NCBI GenBank assembly: GCA_015490115.1
Contig: WFYM01000015.1
Span: forward strand, 1-52,207
Length of the DNA stretch: 52,207 nucleotides
Direction: 5' to 3'
Source: Aquificaceae bacterium
GTDB lineage: Bacteria; Aquificota; Aquificia; Aquificales; Aquificaceae
This document shows positions 15,350 to 23,131 of this stretch, one piece after another (positions within the stretch are counted from its first letter, which is position 1; every line of letters begins with the position of its first letter). The notes beneath the pieces were generated by a model, which did not search any database, was not told the origin of the DNA, and saw only the letters and a list, made by a program, of their open reading frames with translations. Made by a program: the position numbers and the translations under genes.

Positions 15350-16625
15350 GAGGCTCGTGAGGAGGTTCGTCTTCTTAGCCCTCCTGCTTGTGGTAGGCTT
15401 TACGGTTTACAACGTCTTCTTTTATAAGCCGAAGGTGGTAGGTCTCGAACAGCTGGAAAAGCTACCCAAAGTGAAAGAGGTTACCCTCACGGTTACACCG
15501 AGGAGATACGTTGACCTCGTTGAGGTGAAGGCTTATCAGGGTCCCAAGGAAGTGGTCCTCTTCAGGGGAGGTCTTCCGCCCCACACGAACCAGATAACCT
15601 TCAAGGTAGAACCCGAAAAGCTCGGTCTCGAGAACGGTCCGGCTAAGGTCCTCGTCGAGGTGAGGAGGTTCTATGTCCTTAGGGAAGGTTTTGAGGTTCA
15701 GTCCTTTGTGGACACCGAACCACCGAGGGTCAGGATAATATACGCTCCATACACGGTCCTTCAGGGTGGGTCTGGGGGAATTAGGGTAAAGACGAGCGAA
15801 GAAGTGGAACTCTTCGTGGAGGTAGGAGGACACAGGTTCAGGTCTTACAAAGTCTCCGATGACAACACCTACATAGCCTTCTTCGGTGTTCCCGTTGGCG
15901 TCTCAACTAAGGAGGTTATAAAGGTCGTGGCGGTGGACGAAGCAGGAAACAAAACGGTAATACCCCTCGGGACAGGTATAAAGAAAAACAGGTTCAGGAG
16001 GGTGACCATAGACCTGACGGGGAGGGAGAACCTCGTAAGGACGAAGATATACTCCCTCCTCGGTGGAGACTTGGAGAAGTTGGACTTCGTCACAGCTTTT
16101 AAGGAGGTGAACGAGAAGCTGAGGAGGAGGGACGAGGAGAGGATAAGGGAGATAGGGAAAAGGTCGAGACCCCAAAGGCTCTGGAAGGGAAAGTTCATAC
16201 AGATGAGGGGGAGCAAGGTCCTCTCTTACTTCGGTGAGAGGAGGAAGTATATCTACAAGGGGAAGGTCATAAGCAGGAGCTGGCATCTTGGATACGACCT
16301 TGCCTCTGTGAAGAACTCCAAAGTTCCCGCTGCGAACAGCGGTGTTGTGGTCTTCGCCGGGGATCTTGGCATATACGGCAACACGGTCATAATAGACCAC
16401 GGTTTCGGCATAATGAGCCTTTACGCTCACCTTGCGGACTTCAGAGTGAAGGAGGGTGACTATGTGAAGAAGGGTCAGATAATAGGTGTTACCGACATGA
16501 CTGGACTTGCCTTCGGCGACCACCTCCACTTTGCGATCCTAATAAACGGCTACGAGGTCACACCCTTAGAGTGGTGGGACGCGAGGTGGATAAGGACGAG
16601 GATAGAACCCGTCTTCTCAGATTAG
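15336..16625 (+). CDS. membrane-anchored M23 peptidoglycan endopeptidase
   Basis: A 429-residue protein with an N-terminal membrane helix (residues about 8-29), a long beta-rich extracytoplasmic region (about 40-320, including an Ig-like stretch), and a C-terminal M23 domain. The zinc and catalytic residues are visible: WHLGYDLAS (H-x3-D), IIDHGFGIMSLYAHLADF, and GDHLHFAI (HxH). Spacing matches LytM-type peptidases that cut peptidoglycan cross-links. The active-site motif is complete, so it is likely an active enzyme rather than a regulatory EnvC/NlpD-like relative. The 3' end overlaps the convergent phosphatase gene by 9 bp. Confidence 0.9.
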   Translation: MGGIRRLVRRFVFLALLLVVGFTVYNVFFYKPKVVGLEQLEKLPKVKEVTLTVTPRRYVDLVEVKAYQGPKEVVLFRGGLPPHTNQITFKVEPEKLGLENGPAKVLVEVRRFYVLREGFEVQSFVDTEPPRVRIIYAPYTVLQGGSGGIRVKTSEEVELFVEVGGHRFRSYKVSDDNTYIAFFGVPVGVSTKEVIKVVAVDEAGNKTVIPLGTGIKKNRFRRVTIDLTGRENLVRTKIYSLLGGDLEKLDFVTAFKEVNEKLRRRDEERIREIGKRSRPQRLWKGKFIQMRGSKVLSYFGERRKYIYKGKVISRSWHLGYDLASVKNSKVPAANSGVVVFAGDLGIYGNTVIIDHGFGIMSLYAHLADFRVKEGDYVKKGQIIGVTDMTGLAFGDHLHFAILINGYEVTPLEWWDARWIRTRIEPVFSD

Positions 16626-17216
16626 GTGACACCTCCTGTTTAAAAAGACTATCCTGAAACTCCCTTCGTATCTTATCAGGCTCACCCCGGCGTTGTCCAT
16701 GTGTATCCTCCAGAGGTTCTCAAGACCTATACCCGTAGCTATGCAGACGATAGCTTGAAGGGAACCTCCGTGTCCGACGACAGCTACCCTCTCCTCTTTC
16801 CAGCCGAGGAGGTCTTCGAGGAAGGAGGAAACCCTCTTTTCGAAAAGCTCCAAAGGTTCCTGTGTGGGTAGCGGATATCTTACAGGGTTTTCGAGCCAGC
16901 GAAGAACCATACTCCTTTCCTCTTTGGTCAGGTCGCGGAATCCCTTTCCTTCGAGGTCCCCGAAGGACATTTCCTTTAGCCTCTCGTCCACCTCAACGTC
17001 GAGACCCAGAACGTCCCCTATCGTAAGGGCTGTCTTTAAAGCTCTCCTTTGAGGTGAAGAGACGATCCTCTGGATACCTCTTTCTCTTAGAAAGCTCGCT
17101 GTTAGCCTCGCCTGAACGAAGCCGAGGGGAGTGAGGTCGCTGTCGAGCCTTCCCTGAAAGACACCCCTTTCGTTCAGCTCGCTCTGGGCGTGCCTCACGA
17201 GGTATATCTCCTTCAT
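16617..17216 (-). CDS. histidine phosphatase family protein (phosphoglycerate-mutase-like)
   Basis: A 199-residue protein with the RHAQ motif at residues 8-11 (catalytic His9), the family's FQGRLDSDLTPLG block, Glu in SFGDLEGKGF as proton donor, and the second His in VVGHGGSLQAI. The substrate is not evident. The size and FGDLEG motif fit CobC-type alpha-ribazole phosphatases as well as broad phosphatases, but no cobalamin genes are near. The ATG at 17214-17216 overlaps the stop of the upstream small gene (ATGA) and sits right before the first beta-strand. Confidence 0.85.
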   Translation of the reverse strand: MKEIYLVRHAQSELNERGVFQGRLDSDLTPLGFVQARLTASFLRERGIQRIVSSPQRRALKTALTIGDVLGLDVEVDERLKEMSFGDLEGKGFRDLTKEERSMVLRWLENPVRYPLPTQEPLELFEKRVSSFLEDLLGWKEERVAVVGHGGSLQAIVCIATGIGLENLWRIHMDNAGVSLIRYEGSFRIVFLNRRCHLI

Positions 17217-17476
17217 ATCTGCTCGAAGAAGACGTCTAAGACCTGAGCTTGGACCTCCACCTCCCAGTTCTGGTAAGGCTCGTCCCTGTTTACCACCGTC
17301 ACTATACCCATCCCCTCGAGGTAGAGTATCATCTTGGCGAGGTTCACGAGACCGCATATCCTCGCTGACTTCATGTCTTTCAACTTCACCCTCGGTATGG
17401 GCTTGTCCGACTCCTTGAAGATCTCGAGAAGCTCCTGCTTCACGTTGTAGTATAAACCCTCGAAGTCACAAGCCAT
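17213..17476 (-). CDS. 87-residue protein of unknown function
   Basis: A small soluble protein, helical in its first two thirds, with two Cys residues and a C-terminal beta-like end. No family is recognised. The layout (helices, then GMGIVTVV as a hairpin-like pair of strands) would be compatible with a winged-helix fold, but no clear recognition helix is seen. ATG at 17474-17476 was chosen because AGGAGG lies 5-6 nt upstream. It overlaps the end of murE by 11 bp and the phosphatase start by ATGA, so it belongs to the exbB-to-phosphatase run. Confidence 0.65.
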   Translation of the reverse strand: MACDFEGLYYNVKQELLEIFKESDKPIPRVKLKDMKSARICGLVNLAKMILYLEGMGIVTVVNRDEPYQNWEVEVQAQVLDVFFEQI

Positions 17477-18881
17477 CCCCACCTCCTGAGAGGAGTTCCT
17501 TGACAACACCCACATCGCTGAAGGGATATTTTACCCCCCCTATCTCCTGATACTCTTCGTGACCCTTACCGAGGACTGCTACAACGTCACCCCTCTTTGC
17601 CCTCTCCAAGGCTACCCTTATGGCTGTCCTCCTGTCGGGTTCTATAAGGACCTTATCTTTATTATCCACACCCCTCAGGATATCCTCTATTATCTTCAGA
17701 GGATCTTCGGACCTCGGGTTGTCAGAAGTGAGGATTATAAGATCGCTCCACCTCTCGGCAGCCTTTCCCATAAGTGGTCTCTTGGACCTGTCCCTGTCCC
17801 CTCCCGCACCGAAGACGGTTATGACCCTCCCTTCGGTCACCCTCCTCAAGGTCCTCAAGATGTTCTCCATAGCGTCGGGAGTGTGGGCGTAGTCGACGAC
17901 TACGGTAAAGCCCTCTTTTGACCTTACGGTCTCGAACCTTCCCGGAACCCTGATCCCTTTTAAGGCTCTTTCTACCGCAGAAGGTTCTATACCCACCAAG
18001 AAGGCGTAAGCGATCGAGCAAGCTAAGTTGTAAGCTTGAAAGTCTCCCACGAGGTTAGTCCTGAATGTGTAGCTCCTTCCCCTAAAGGATACCTTTATCT
18101 CGGAACCCCACATCCCGGTTCTGAAGTCCTCTATCTTCACCTCACCTTCCCTCCCGTATGTGACAGCGTCCACCCTCTTTGCTATCCTCCTGCCGTATGG
18201 GTCGTCCCCGTTCACAACGGCAAACTTATACTCGTATTCTTCGAAGAGTCTCAGCTTTGCCCTGAAGTAGCTCTCCATGTCTTTGTGGTAGTCGAGGTGG
18301 TCCTGAGAGAGGTTTGTGAACAAGACCGCTTCGAACCTCGTCCCCCACACCCTCTTCTGGTCTAAGGCGTGGGAGGAGACCTCCGCCGCCACGTGGGTCG
18401 CTCCGAGGTCGAGCATGCTCCTCAAGGTTTTGTGCCAAGTTATCTGATCGGGGGTAGTCCTCCCGGAGCCGAGCTTTTTGTCTCCGAACCGATAACCTAT
18501 AGTCCCTACAACCCCGGGCTTGAAACCCGCCTCCTTAAGTATGCCCTCTATTATGTATGTCACGGTAGTCTTGCCGTTAGTTCCGGTGACGCCGACAACC
18601 TTTAGCTTCTTTGAAGGAGAACCGAAAAAGATGTCAGCACAAAGCCCGAGGGCTTCTCTGGTATCGGGAACCTTCACAACCTTCGCTCCCTCAACCTCTA
18701 CATCCCTCTCCACGACCACCAGAGAAGCCCCCCTCCTTACCGCTTCATCGACAAAGTCGTGTCCGTCAACTTTGGTCCCCCTTACGGCGAAGAACACGTA
18801 ACCTTCCCTCACCTTTTTGGAGTCGTGGGCTATACCCTTAGATGAGGCTAAGCTTTTTATTAAGACCTCCGGAAGATCCAT
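17466..18881 (-). CDS. murE: UDP-MurNAc-tripeptide synthetase, meso-DAP type
   Basis: A 471-residue Mur ligase. The N-terminal UDP-binding domain has IAHDSKKVREGYVFFAVRG. The ATP loop is GVTGTNGKTT (about residues 97-106). Substrate-domain blocks include HVAAEVSSHALDQ and LTNLSQDHLDYH. The C-terminal domain has VFGAGGDRDRSKRP and SDNPRSEDP. The DNPR motif is diagnostic for the ligase that adds meso-diaminopimelate rather than lysine, so the peptidoglycan is of the DAP type. No mraY, murF or ftsI flank it; it lies between tonB and two small genes. An AT-rich stretch (ATTATAACC on the minus strand) upstream could give it its own promoter. Confidence 0.96.
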   Translation of the reverse strand: MDLPEVLIKSLASSKGIAHDSKKVREGYVFFAVRGTKVDGHDFVDEAVRRGASLVVVERDVEVEGAKVVKVPDTREALGLCADIFFGSPSKKLKVVGVTGTNGKTTVTYIIEGILKEAGFKPGVVGTIGYRFGDKKLGSGRTTPDQITWHKTLRSMLDLGATHVAAEVSSHALDQKRVWGTRFEAVLFTNLSQDHLDYHKDMESYFRAKLRLFEEYEYKFAVVNGDDPYGRRIAKRVDAVTYGREGEVKIEDFRTGMWGSEIKVSFRGRSYTFRTNLVGDFQAYNLACSIAYAFLVGIEPSAVERALKGIRVPGRFETVRSKEGFTVVVDYAHTPDAMENILRTLRRVTEGRVITVFGAGGDRDRSKRPLMGKAAERWSDLIILTSDNPRSEDPLKIIEDILRGVDNKDKVLIEPDRRTAIRVALERAKRGDVVAVLGKGHEEYQEIGGVKYPFSDVGVVKELLSGGGDGL

Positions 18882-18898
18882 AACTGAAGGTTATAATT

Positions 18899-19615
18899 CT
18901 ATTCCAGCTTAAAGACAATAGGTATTACGAGGGTTACCTCCCTCTTCGGTTTGGGAAAGCTACCGGACGCCTTCAAAACAGCACGCAAAGCACTCTCATC
19001 GAGGATACGGTAGCCGGAACTTTCCTCAACTTCGAGGTCCTCCACCTTTCCTTCAGGTGTTAAAGTAAACCTGACCCTCACAGTCCCCTCCCAACCCATC
19101 CTCCTCGCTACGGGCGGGTATCTCAGATAGGAGAGGATGGCTTCCCTTATAGCGGACAGGTTCTCCTCCCTGTACTTATCTTGATAGCTTCGCCCCTCAT
19201 CCAAACTCTCCGAAACATACTTTGAAACGGTAGGTGTTTGATCTTTAGAAATACCCTTTCCGATCTCCTCCTGAAGTAAATCTCGCTTTGTGGACTTTTC
19301 CTTTTCCCTTCGAACTGTATCTGTTACTTCTCTCTCTGAAGGTTCCATCACGGTTTCTTTCGGTTTTAGTATATCTTTTTTGAGCTTTTCCTTCTTGACT
19401 TTTTTAATTTTCCTAACCTTCCTCCTAGATTTCTTCCTGCGAACTTTAGTTTTCTTGAGAACAGTTTTGTGCTTGGTCTCCTCCACCTTTATGTTGACCA
19501 GACTTATCCTCAAAAAGTTGTCTTCCCTATCCAAGTCCGGCAGGAAAGATAAAACGGTAAACAGAACGCCCGTGTGGATCGCGAGAGAAAGAAGGAGAGC
19601 ATTTTTAATGCTCAT
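18899..19615 (-). CDS. tonB: energy-transducing protein TonB
   Basis: A 238-residue TonB. The single N-terminal helix carries the S-x3-H motif (Ser10, His14 in SLAIHTG) needed for coupling to ExbB. A long, strongly basic Lys/Arg linker (about residues 48-90) and an acidic part follow. The C-terminal TonB domain has YPPVARRMGWEGTVRVRFTL, then GKVEDLEVEESSG and a final beta strand. It spans the periplasm and passes energy from the proton gradient to outer-membrane receptors. The linker is Lys/Arg-rich instead of the usual Pro-rich. It overlaps exbD by 11 bp and probably serves the receptor at 20479-22467. Confidence 0.92.
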   Translation of the reverse strand: MSIKNALLLSLAIHTGVLFTVLSFLPDLDREDNFLRISLVNIKVEETKHKTVLKKTKVRRKKSRRKVRKIKKVKKEKLKKDILKPKETVMEPSEREVTDTVRREKEKSTKRDLLQEEIGKGISKDQTPTVSKYVSESLDEGRSYQDKYREENLSAIREAILSYLRYPPVARRMGWEGTVRVRFTLTPEGKVEDLEVEESSGYRILDESALRAVLKASGSFPKPKREVTLVIPIVFKLE

Positions 19616-20000
19616 ACTTCTTTACTAAGAGGTTTACGTTCCTAAAACCGTTCCTGTTGAGGACATCCATTACACTTACGAAGGCTTGAACTTTAGCTTC
19701 TCTGTCGATCCTGAGGTTGACGGGTGTATTTCTTTCTATAAGTTTTAAGTTCTCCGAGAGTTCCTTCAGGCTTACCTCTTTACTTCCGAGGAAGACGGTT
19801 CCGTCCCTCTTTACTGTTATGTTGATAGCTTGATACGTTCTCCCCTCCTTAGGACTCTCCGCGGAAGGCAAGCTCACGGGCATCTCACCCTGAGCTACGA
19901 AGGTGGCTGTGGTAAGGACTATGGTAAGAAGCACTAGCATTATGTCGACGAGGGGAACCACGTTTATGTAGTCGAACTCTTTACCCTCCATTTTCGACAT
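19605..20000 (-). CDS. exbD: biopolymer transport protein ExbD
   Basis: A 131-residue ExbD. One membrane helix carries the essential Asp in VPLVDIMLVLLTIVLTTATF, and a periplasmic domain follows (INITVKRDGTVFLG ... VSVMDVLNRNGFRNVNLLVKK). ExbD works with ExbB as the proton-driven motor for TonB. The size is normal. It overlaps exbB by 20 bp and tonB by 11 bp. Confidence 0.95.
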   Translation of the reverse strand: MSKMEGKEFDYINVVPLVDIMLVLLTIVLTTATFVAQGEMPVSLPSAESPKEGRTYQAINITVKRDGTVFLGSKEVSLKELSENLKLIERNTPVNLRIDREAKVQAFVSVMDVLNRNGFRNVNLLVKKYEH

Positions 20001-20406
20001 CCCACCTCGCCATTAAGACCTTCACCTTTCTCATCAGCAGGTTGTAGAGAACTACGGAAGGGATCGCTACGAGCAGTCCGACAGCGGTAGCCTTCAAGGC
20101 GAGGGCGAGACCCACCATTACCTCTTTCGTGTCCACAAAGCCGTGGGTTCCTATCCTGTAAAAGGTTAGCATTATCCCGAGGACGGTCCCGAGAAGTCCA
20201 ACATAGGGTGCGTTCGACCCGACTGTAGCTACAATGTGGAGACCCTTCGTAAGCTCTACCTCGAGGTCCCTTCTGCTTTTAAAGTCCTTCAGGTTCACCC
20301 TCCTGAAGAAGAACCACCTCTCGATGGCTATACCCACGGAGACAACGCTCATAAAGAGAAGGACACCTATGACTCCGTAGTCTACAAGCTCCTTCACCCT
20401 CTCCAT
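19981..20406 (-). CDS. exbB: biopolymer transport protein ExbB (short form)
   Basis: A 141-residue ExbB of the short type seen in epsilonproteobacteria and Aquificota-like bacteria (Escherichia coli ExbB has 244). Three membrane helices are clear: residues about 10-28, 62-84 and 100-122. The conserved VATVGSNAPYVGLLGTVLGIMLTF and LALALKATAVGLLVAIPSVVLYN blocks are spread over the second and third. It forms the pentameric proton channel of the TonB motor. The start codon is only 3 bp from the first of two tandem palindromes, so the promoter must lie inside or beyond them. Confidence 0.94.
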   Translation of the reverse strand: MERVKELVDYGVIGVLLFMSVVSVGIAIERWFFFRRVNLKDFKSRRDLEVELTKGLHIVATVGSNAPYVGLLGTVLGIMLTFYRIGTHGFVDTKEVMVGLALALKATAVGLLVAIPSVVLYNLLMRKVKVLMARWDVENGG

Positions 20407-20409
20407 GGT

Positions 20410-20455
20410 GTTAATTTTATGATAAAATTAACGTTAATTTAATGTTAAAATTAAC
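20410..20455. promoter_or_regulatory. two abutting 23-bp palindromes: likely shared operator for exbB and the receptor
   Basis: Unit 1 (20410-20432) is a perfect inverted repeat: arm GTTAATTTTA, 3-base spacer TGA, arm TAAAATTAAC. Unit 2 (20433-20455) follows with no gap and matches unit 1 at 21 of 23 positions; its outer 8 bases (GTTAATTT / AAATTAAC) still pair. A further half-like AAATTTAAC lies at 20458-20466. The units fill nearly the whole space between the divergent exbB and receptor starts and must overlap both promoters, so they are good candidates for binding sites of a metal-responsive or other repressor dimer. The sequence is not a plain Fur box, and the regulator is unknown. Confidence 0.75.
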
Positions 20456-20478
20456 ACAAATTTAACAGGAGGTGGAAG

Positions 20479-22467
20479 ATGAGGAAAGTGGGCTTACTCC
20501 TCGCTACCTTCCACTTAGCCTTAGCTCAAGAGGTCCTGCTCGAAGAGATCGAGGTAAAAGCCAAAAGAGAAACCGTAACCGAGCAAGAAGTCTTGGAGAG
20601 CTTCGCGAAGGACCCGGCTGAAGCCCTCTCGATCGTGGAAGGGGTTTGGAAGCTGAGGAAGGGAGGTATAGCCAACGACGTTGTCATCAGAGGCTTCGGC
20701 GGGAGAAACATCACCGTCCTCTTCGACGGTGCGAGGATACAGGGTGCCTGCCCGAATAGGATGGACCCTCCCCTCTTCCACGTGGACTTTTCGGAGGTGG
20801 AGGAGATAGAAATTATCAAGGGGCCCTTCGACGTCAGGAACTACGGTAGCCTCGGCGGGACGGTGAACGTGGTAACGGTAAGACCGAGGAAGGGCTTTCG
20901 CGGAAAGCTTAACTTGGGATCGGGATCCTTTTCCTACTTCAACCCCTCCTTTAACATCTCCTACGGAAGGGAGAAGTTTTACTGGGTCCTCGGATACTCC
21001 TACAGGTATTCTAAACCTTACAAAACGGGAGAGGGTAAGAGGTTCACCGAATACACCAACTACAAACCCGAATACGTGAACTCGACAGCCTTCAGCATAA
21101 ATACTATATGGACTAAGGCGGGCTTTATGTTCTCGAAGGATTCTAAGTTGGAACTCTCCTATACAGCTCAGAGGATAAGGGACGTCCTCTACCCCTACCT
21201 CATGATGGACTCTCCCGAGGATAACGCGGACAGGCTGAGCCTCACCTTAAAGCACGGTGGGCTGAAGCTAAACACGTATTACTCTTACGTTTACCACCTC
21301 ATGGACAGCTCAAAGAGGACCGCGACCCCCTTCATGGAAACGGTGGCAAGGTCGAAGATTTACGGTATCAAGGCGGAGTATGACTTGGGAAGGTTTAGCT
21401 TGGGTCTTGAGGCTTTCAGTTGGAACTGGAGGGCGAGGACAAGGATGGGAACCATGCCAGCCCAGAACACTATCCCCGACGTGGAAACAATAGACTTGGG
21501 TGTGTTCGGAGAATACAGGAAGAGGTTAGGGAAAGGTTTAAAGCTCGTTTTAGGTTTCAGGTTAGACACTACACGGACAAAAGCTGACGAAAACAAAGCC
21601 AACACAGCCCTCTACTACAGATACCACGGAACGAAAAGCACAAGCAGAAGAGACACTTACCCTTCAGGGAACGTCCAGCTGTCCTACGAACTGTCCGAGG
21701 ACCTTCAGTTCTTCGGAGGTGTCGGTTATTCGGTGAGGGTCCCCGACGCTCAGGAGAGGTATTTCGCCCTCGACAGGATGGGTGTTATGGAAACGAGATA
21801 TGGAGACTGGGTCGGAAACCCTGACCTCAAGCCCTCGAAAAATACCGAGATAGACCTCGGTGTGAGGCTGAGAACCGGCAGGGTAAGTGCGGACCTCTCG
21901 GTCTTTTACAGCTTCGTAAAGGACTTTGTAACCCTATACAACGATACGACGGTTTACGGATCACCTGCGGGGGCGGACAGCGACGACAAGGCACGATCAT
22001 ACACAAACGTTGACGCAAACTTCTACGGCGGTGAACTGAGTGTGACGGTAGCTGTAACGGACACCCTCTTCTTAGAGATGGGATCCTCTTACATAAGGGG
22101 CAAAAAGGAAACGGACCCCTCCAGAAACATAACGGACGAGGACATAGCGGAGATACCGCCTATGAAAGGCAGGCTGGCACTCAGATACGACACGGGCGCT
22201 TACTTCGCTCAGGTGGAGGGTATCTTCCAAGCGACGCAGGACAAGGTAGACTCCGACCTCGGAGAGGAGAAAACACCCGGATGGGGTGTTGTAAACATCA
22301 AAGCGGGTGCTGAGATTGGAAGGGCAAGGCTACTGCTCGGAGTTGAGAACCTCTTTGACAAGTTTTACTACGAACACCTCTCCTATCTCAGGGATCCCTT
22401 CTCCGCAGGCACAAAGGTTCCGGAGCCGGGAAGGAGCTTTTATGTTAACCTTATCTATAACTTCTGA
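20479..22467 (+). CDS. TonB-dependent outer-membrane receptor, OprC/NosA copper type
   Basis: A 662-residue receptor. It has a short signal peptide (about residues 1-16, cut after ALA), a plug domain (about 25-130, with VVIRGFGGRNITVLFDG and NYGSLGGTVNVVT) and a 22-strand-type beta barrel ending in Phe (YVNLIYNF). Residues 91-95 read CPNRM inside GACPNRMDPP, and residues 273-275 read HLM. This gives both halves of the CxxxM-HxM copper site known from Pseudomonas OprC; GACPxRMDPP is also typical of NosA/OprC relatives. I therefore infer copper uptake. AGGAGG lies upstream of the ATG. It is divergent from exbBD-tonB across the tandem palindromes and is followed by an IclR regulator. Confidence 0.88.
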   Translation: MRKVGLLLATFHLALAQEVLLEEIEVKAKRETVTEQEVLESFAKDPAEALSIVEGVWKLRKGGIANDVVIRGFGGRNITVLFDGARIQGACPNRMDPPLFHVDFSEVEEIEIIKGPFDVRNYGSLGGTVNVVTVRPRKGFRGKLNLGSGSFSYFNPSFNISYGREKFYWVLGYSYRYSKPYKTGEGKRFTEYTNYKPEYVNSTAFSINTIWTKAGFMFSKDSKLELSYTAQRIRDVLYPYLMMDSPEDNADRLSLTLKHGGLKLNTYYSYVYHLMDSSKRTATPFMETVARSKIYGIKAEYDLGRFSLGLEAFSWNWRARTRMGTMPAQNTIPDVETIDLGVFGEYRKRLGKGLKLVLGFRLDTTRTKADENKANTALYYRYHGTKSTSRRDTYPSGNVQLSYELSEDLQFFGGVGYSVRVPDAQERYFALDRMGVMETRYGDWVGNPDLKPSKNTEIDLGVRLRTGRVSADLSVFYSFVKDFVTLYNDTTVYGSPAGADSDDKARSYTNVDANFYGGELSVTVAVTDTLFLEMGSSYIRGKKETDPSRNITDEDIAEIPPMKGRLALRYDTGAYFAQVEGIFQATQDKVDSDLGEEKTPGWGVVNIKAGAEIGRARLLLGVENLFDKFYYEHLSYLRDPFSAGTKVPEPGRSFYVNLIYNF

Positions 22468-22474
22468 GAGTGCG

Positions 22475-23131
22475 ATGAAGGCTCTCGACAAAGCCCTCGA
22501 CGTTCTGGAATACCTGATGAAAAAGGGTGTTGCGGGCGTTACCGAGATAAGCAATGAACTCAACCTCAACAAGAACAACGTCTTCAGGATATTAGCTACC
22601 TTCGAGGAACACAGGCTTATAGAGAAGGAGACGGACAAGTATAAGCTCTCCGTAGGCTGCGTTGTCCTCGGCTACGGCTTCCTCCACAAGCACCCTCTTA
22701 CCAGACTTTCCGTCCCGGTTCTAAAGACGCTAAAGTTCAAGTTCGGAGAGACGGTAAATTTAGCTATCCTCGACGAAAAAAAGCGGTATGTGATCTACGT
22801 AGCCTCGGAGGAGACCATAAAGCCCGTGAAGGTAAAGTCGAGGCTGGGGAGAAGATACAGCATAAACAGCTCGGTCAGCTCCTCGAAAGCCATAAAGAAA
22901 GCTCTAAAAGGTGAGGACGGTCTTGTCTTCGACTACGAATACGACGAAAAGTCGGGCATATCTGGGGGAGCTTGCGTCATAAGGGACTACAAGGGAAGAC
23001 CCGTAGGAGCTGTTGAGCTTATAGCTCCCTTATACAGACTGCCCTTAAAGGCTATAGAGGAGAAGGTAAGACCCCTCCTCGAAGACGCAGCCCTCGACAT
23101 ATCCCTGAAGCTCGGCTTTAGGAAAGTTTGA
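22475..23131 (+). CDS. IclR-family transcriptional regulator
   Basis: A 218-residue, short IclR-type regulator. The winged helix (residues about 1-60) contains GVTEISNELNLNKNNVFRIL, a good recognition helix. The effector domain has FGETVNLAILDEKKRYVIYV, SRLGRRYSINSSVSSSKA and a C-terminal GGACVIRDYKGRPVGAVELIAP. Upstream starts in frame exist (for example 22442), but they would lie inside the receptor gene; ATG at 22475 begins right at the DNA-binding domain, 7 bp after the receptor stop. Position suggests it could control the copper locus, though IclR proteins normally bind small organic molecules. The 3' end overlaps the convergent oxidoreductase gene by 14 bp. Confidence 0.85.
   Translation: MKALDKALDVLEYLMKKGVAGVTEISNELNLNKNNVFRILATFEEHRLIEKETDKYKLSVGCVVLGYGFLHKHPLTRLSVPVLKTLKFKFGETVNLAILDEKKRYVIYVASEETIKPVKVKSRLGRRYSINSSVSSSKAIKKALKGEDGLVFDYEYDEKSGISGGACVIRDYKGRPVGAVELIAPLYRLPLKAIEEKVRPLLEDAALDISLKLGFRKV

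Noticed and set aside
17217..17357. N-terminal extension of the histidine phosphatase
   Set aside because: It would be an out-of-frame reading of the 87-residue gene, and the RHAQ strand starts right at the ATG 17214-17216.
20407..20478. Classic Fur box between exbB and the receptor
   Set aside because: The palindromes (half site GTTAATTT) do not match the GATAAT-type hexamer pattern of Fur well enough; left as an unknown operator.
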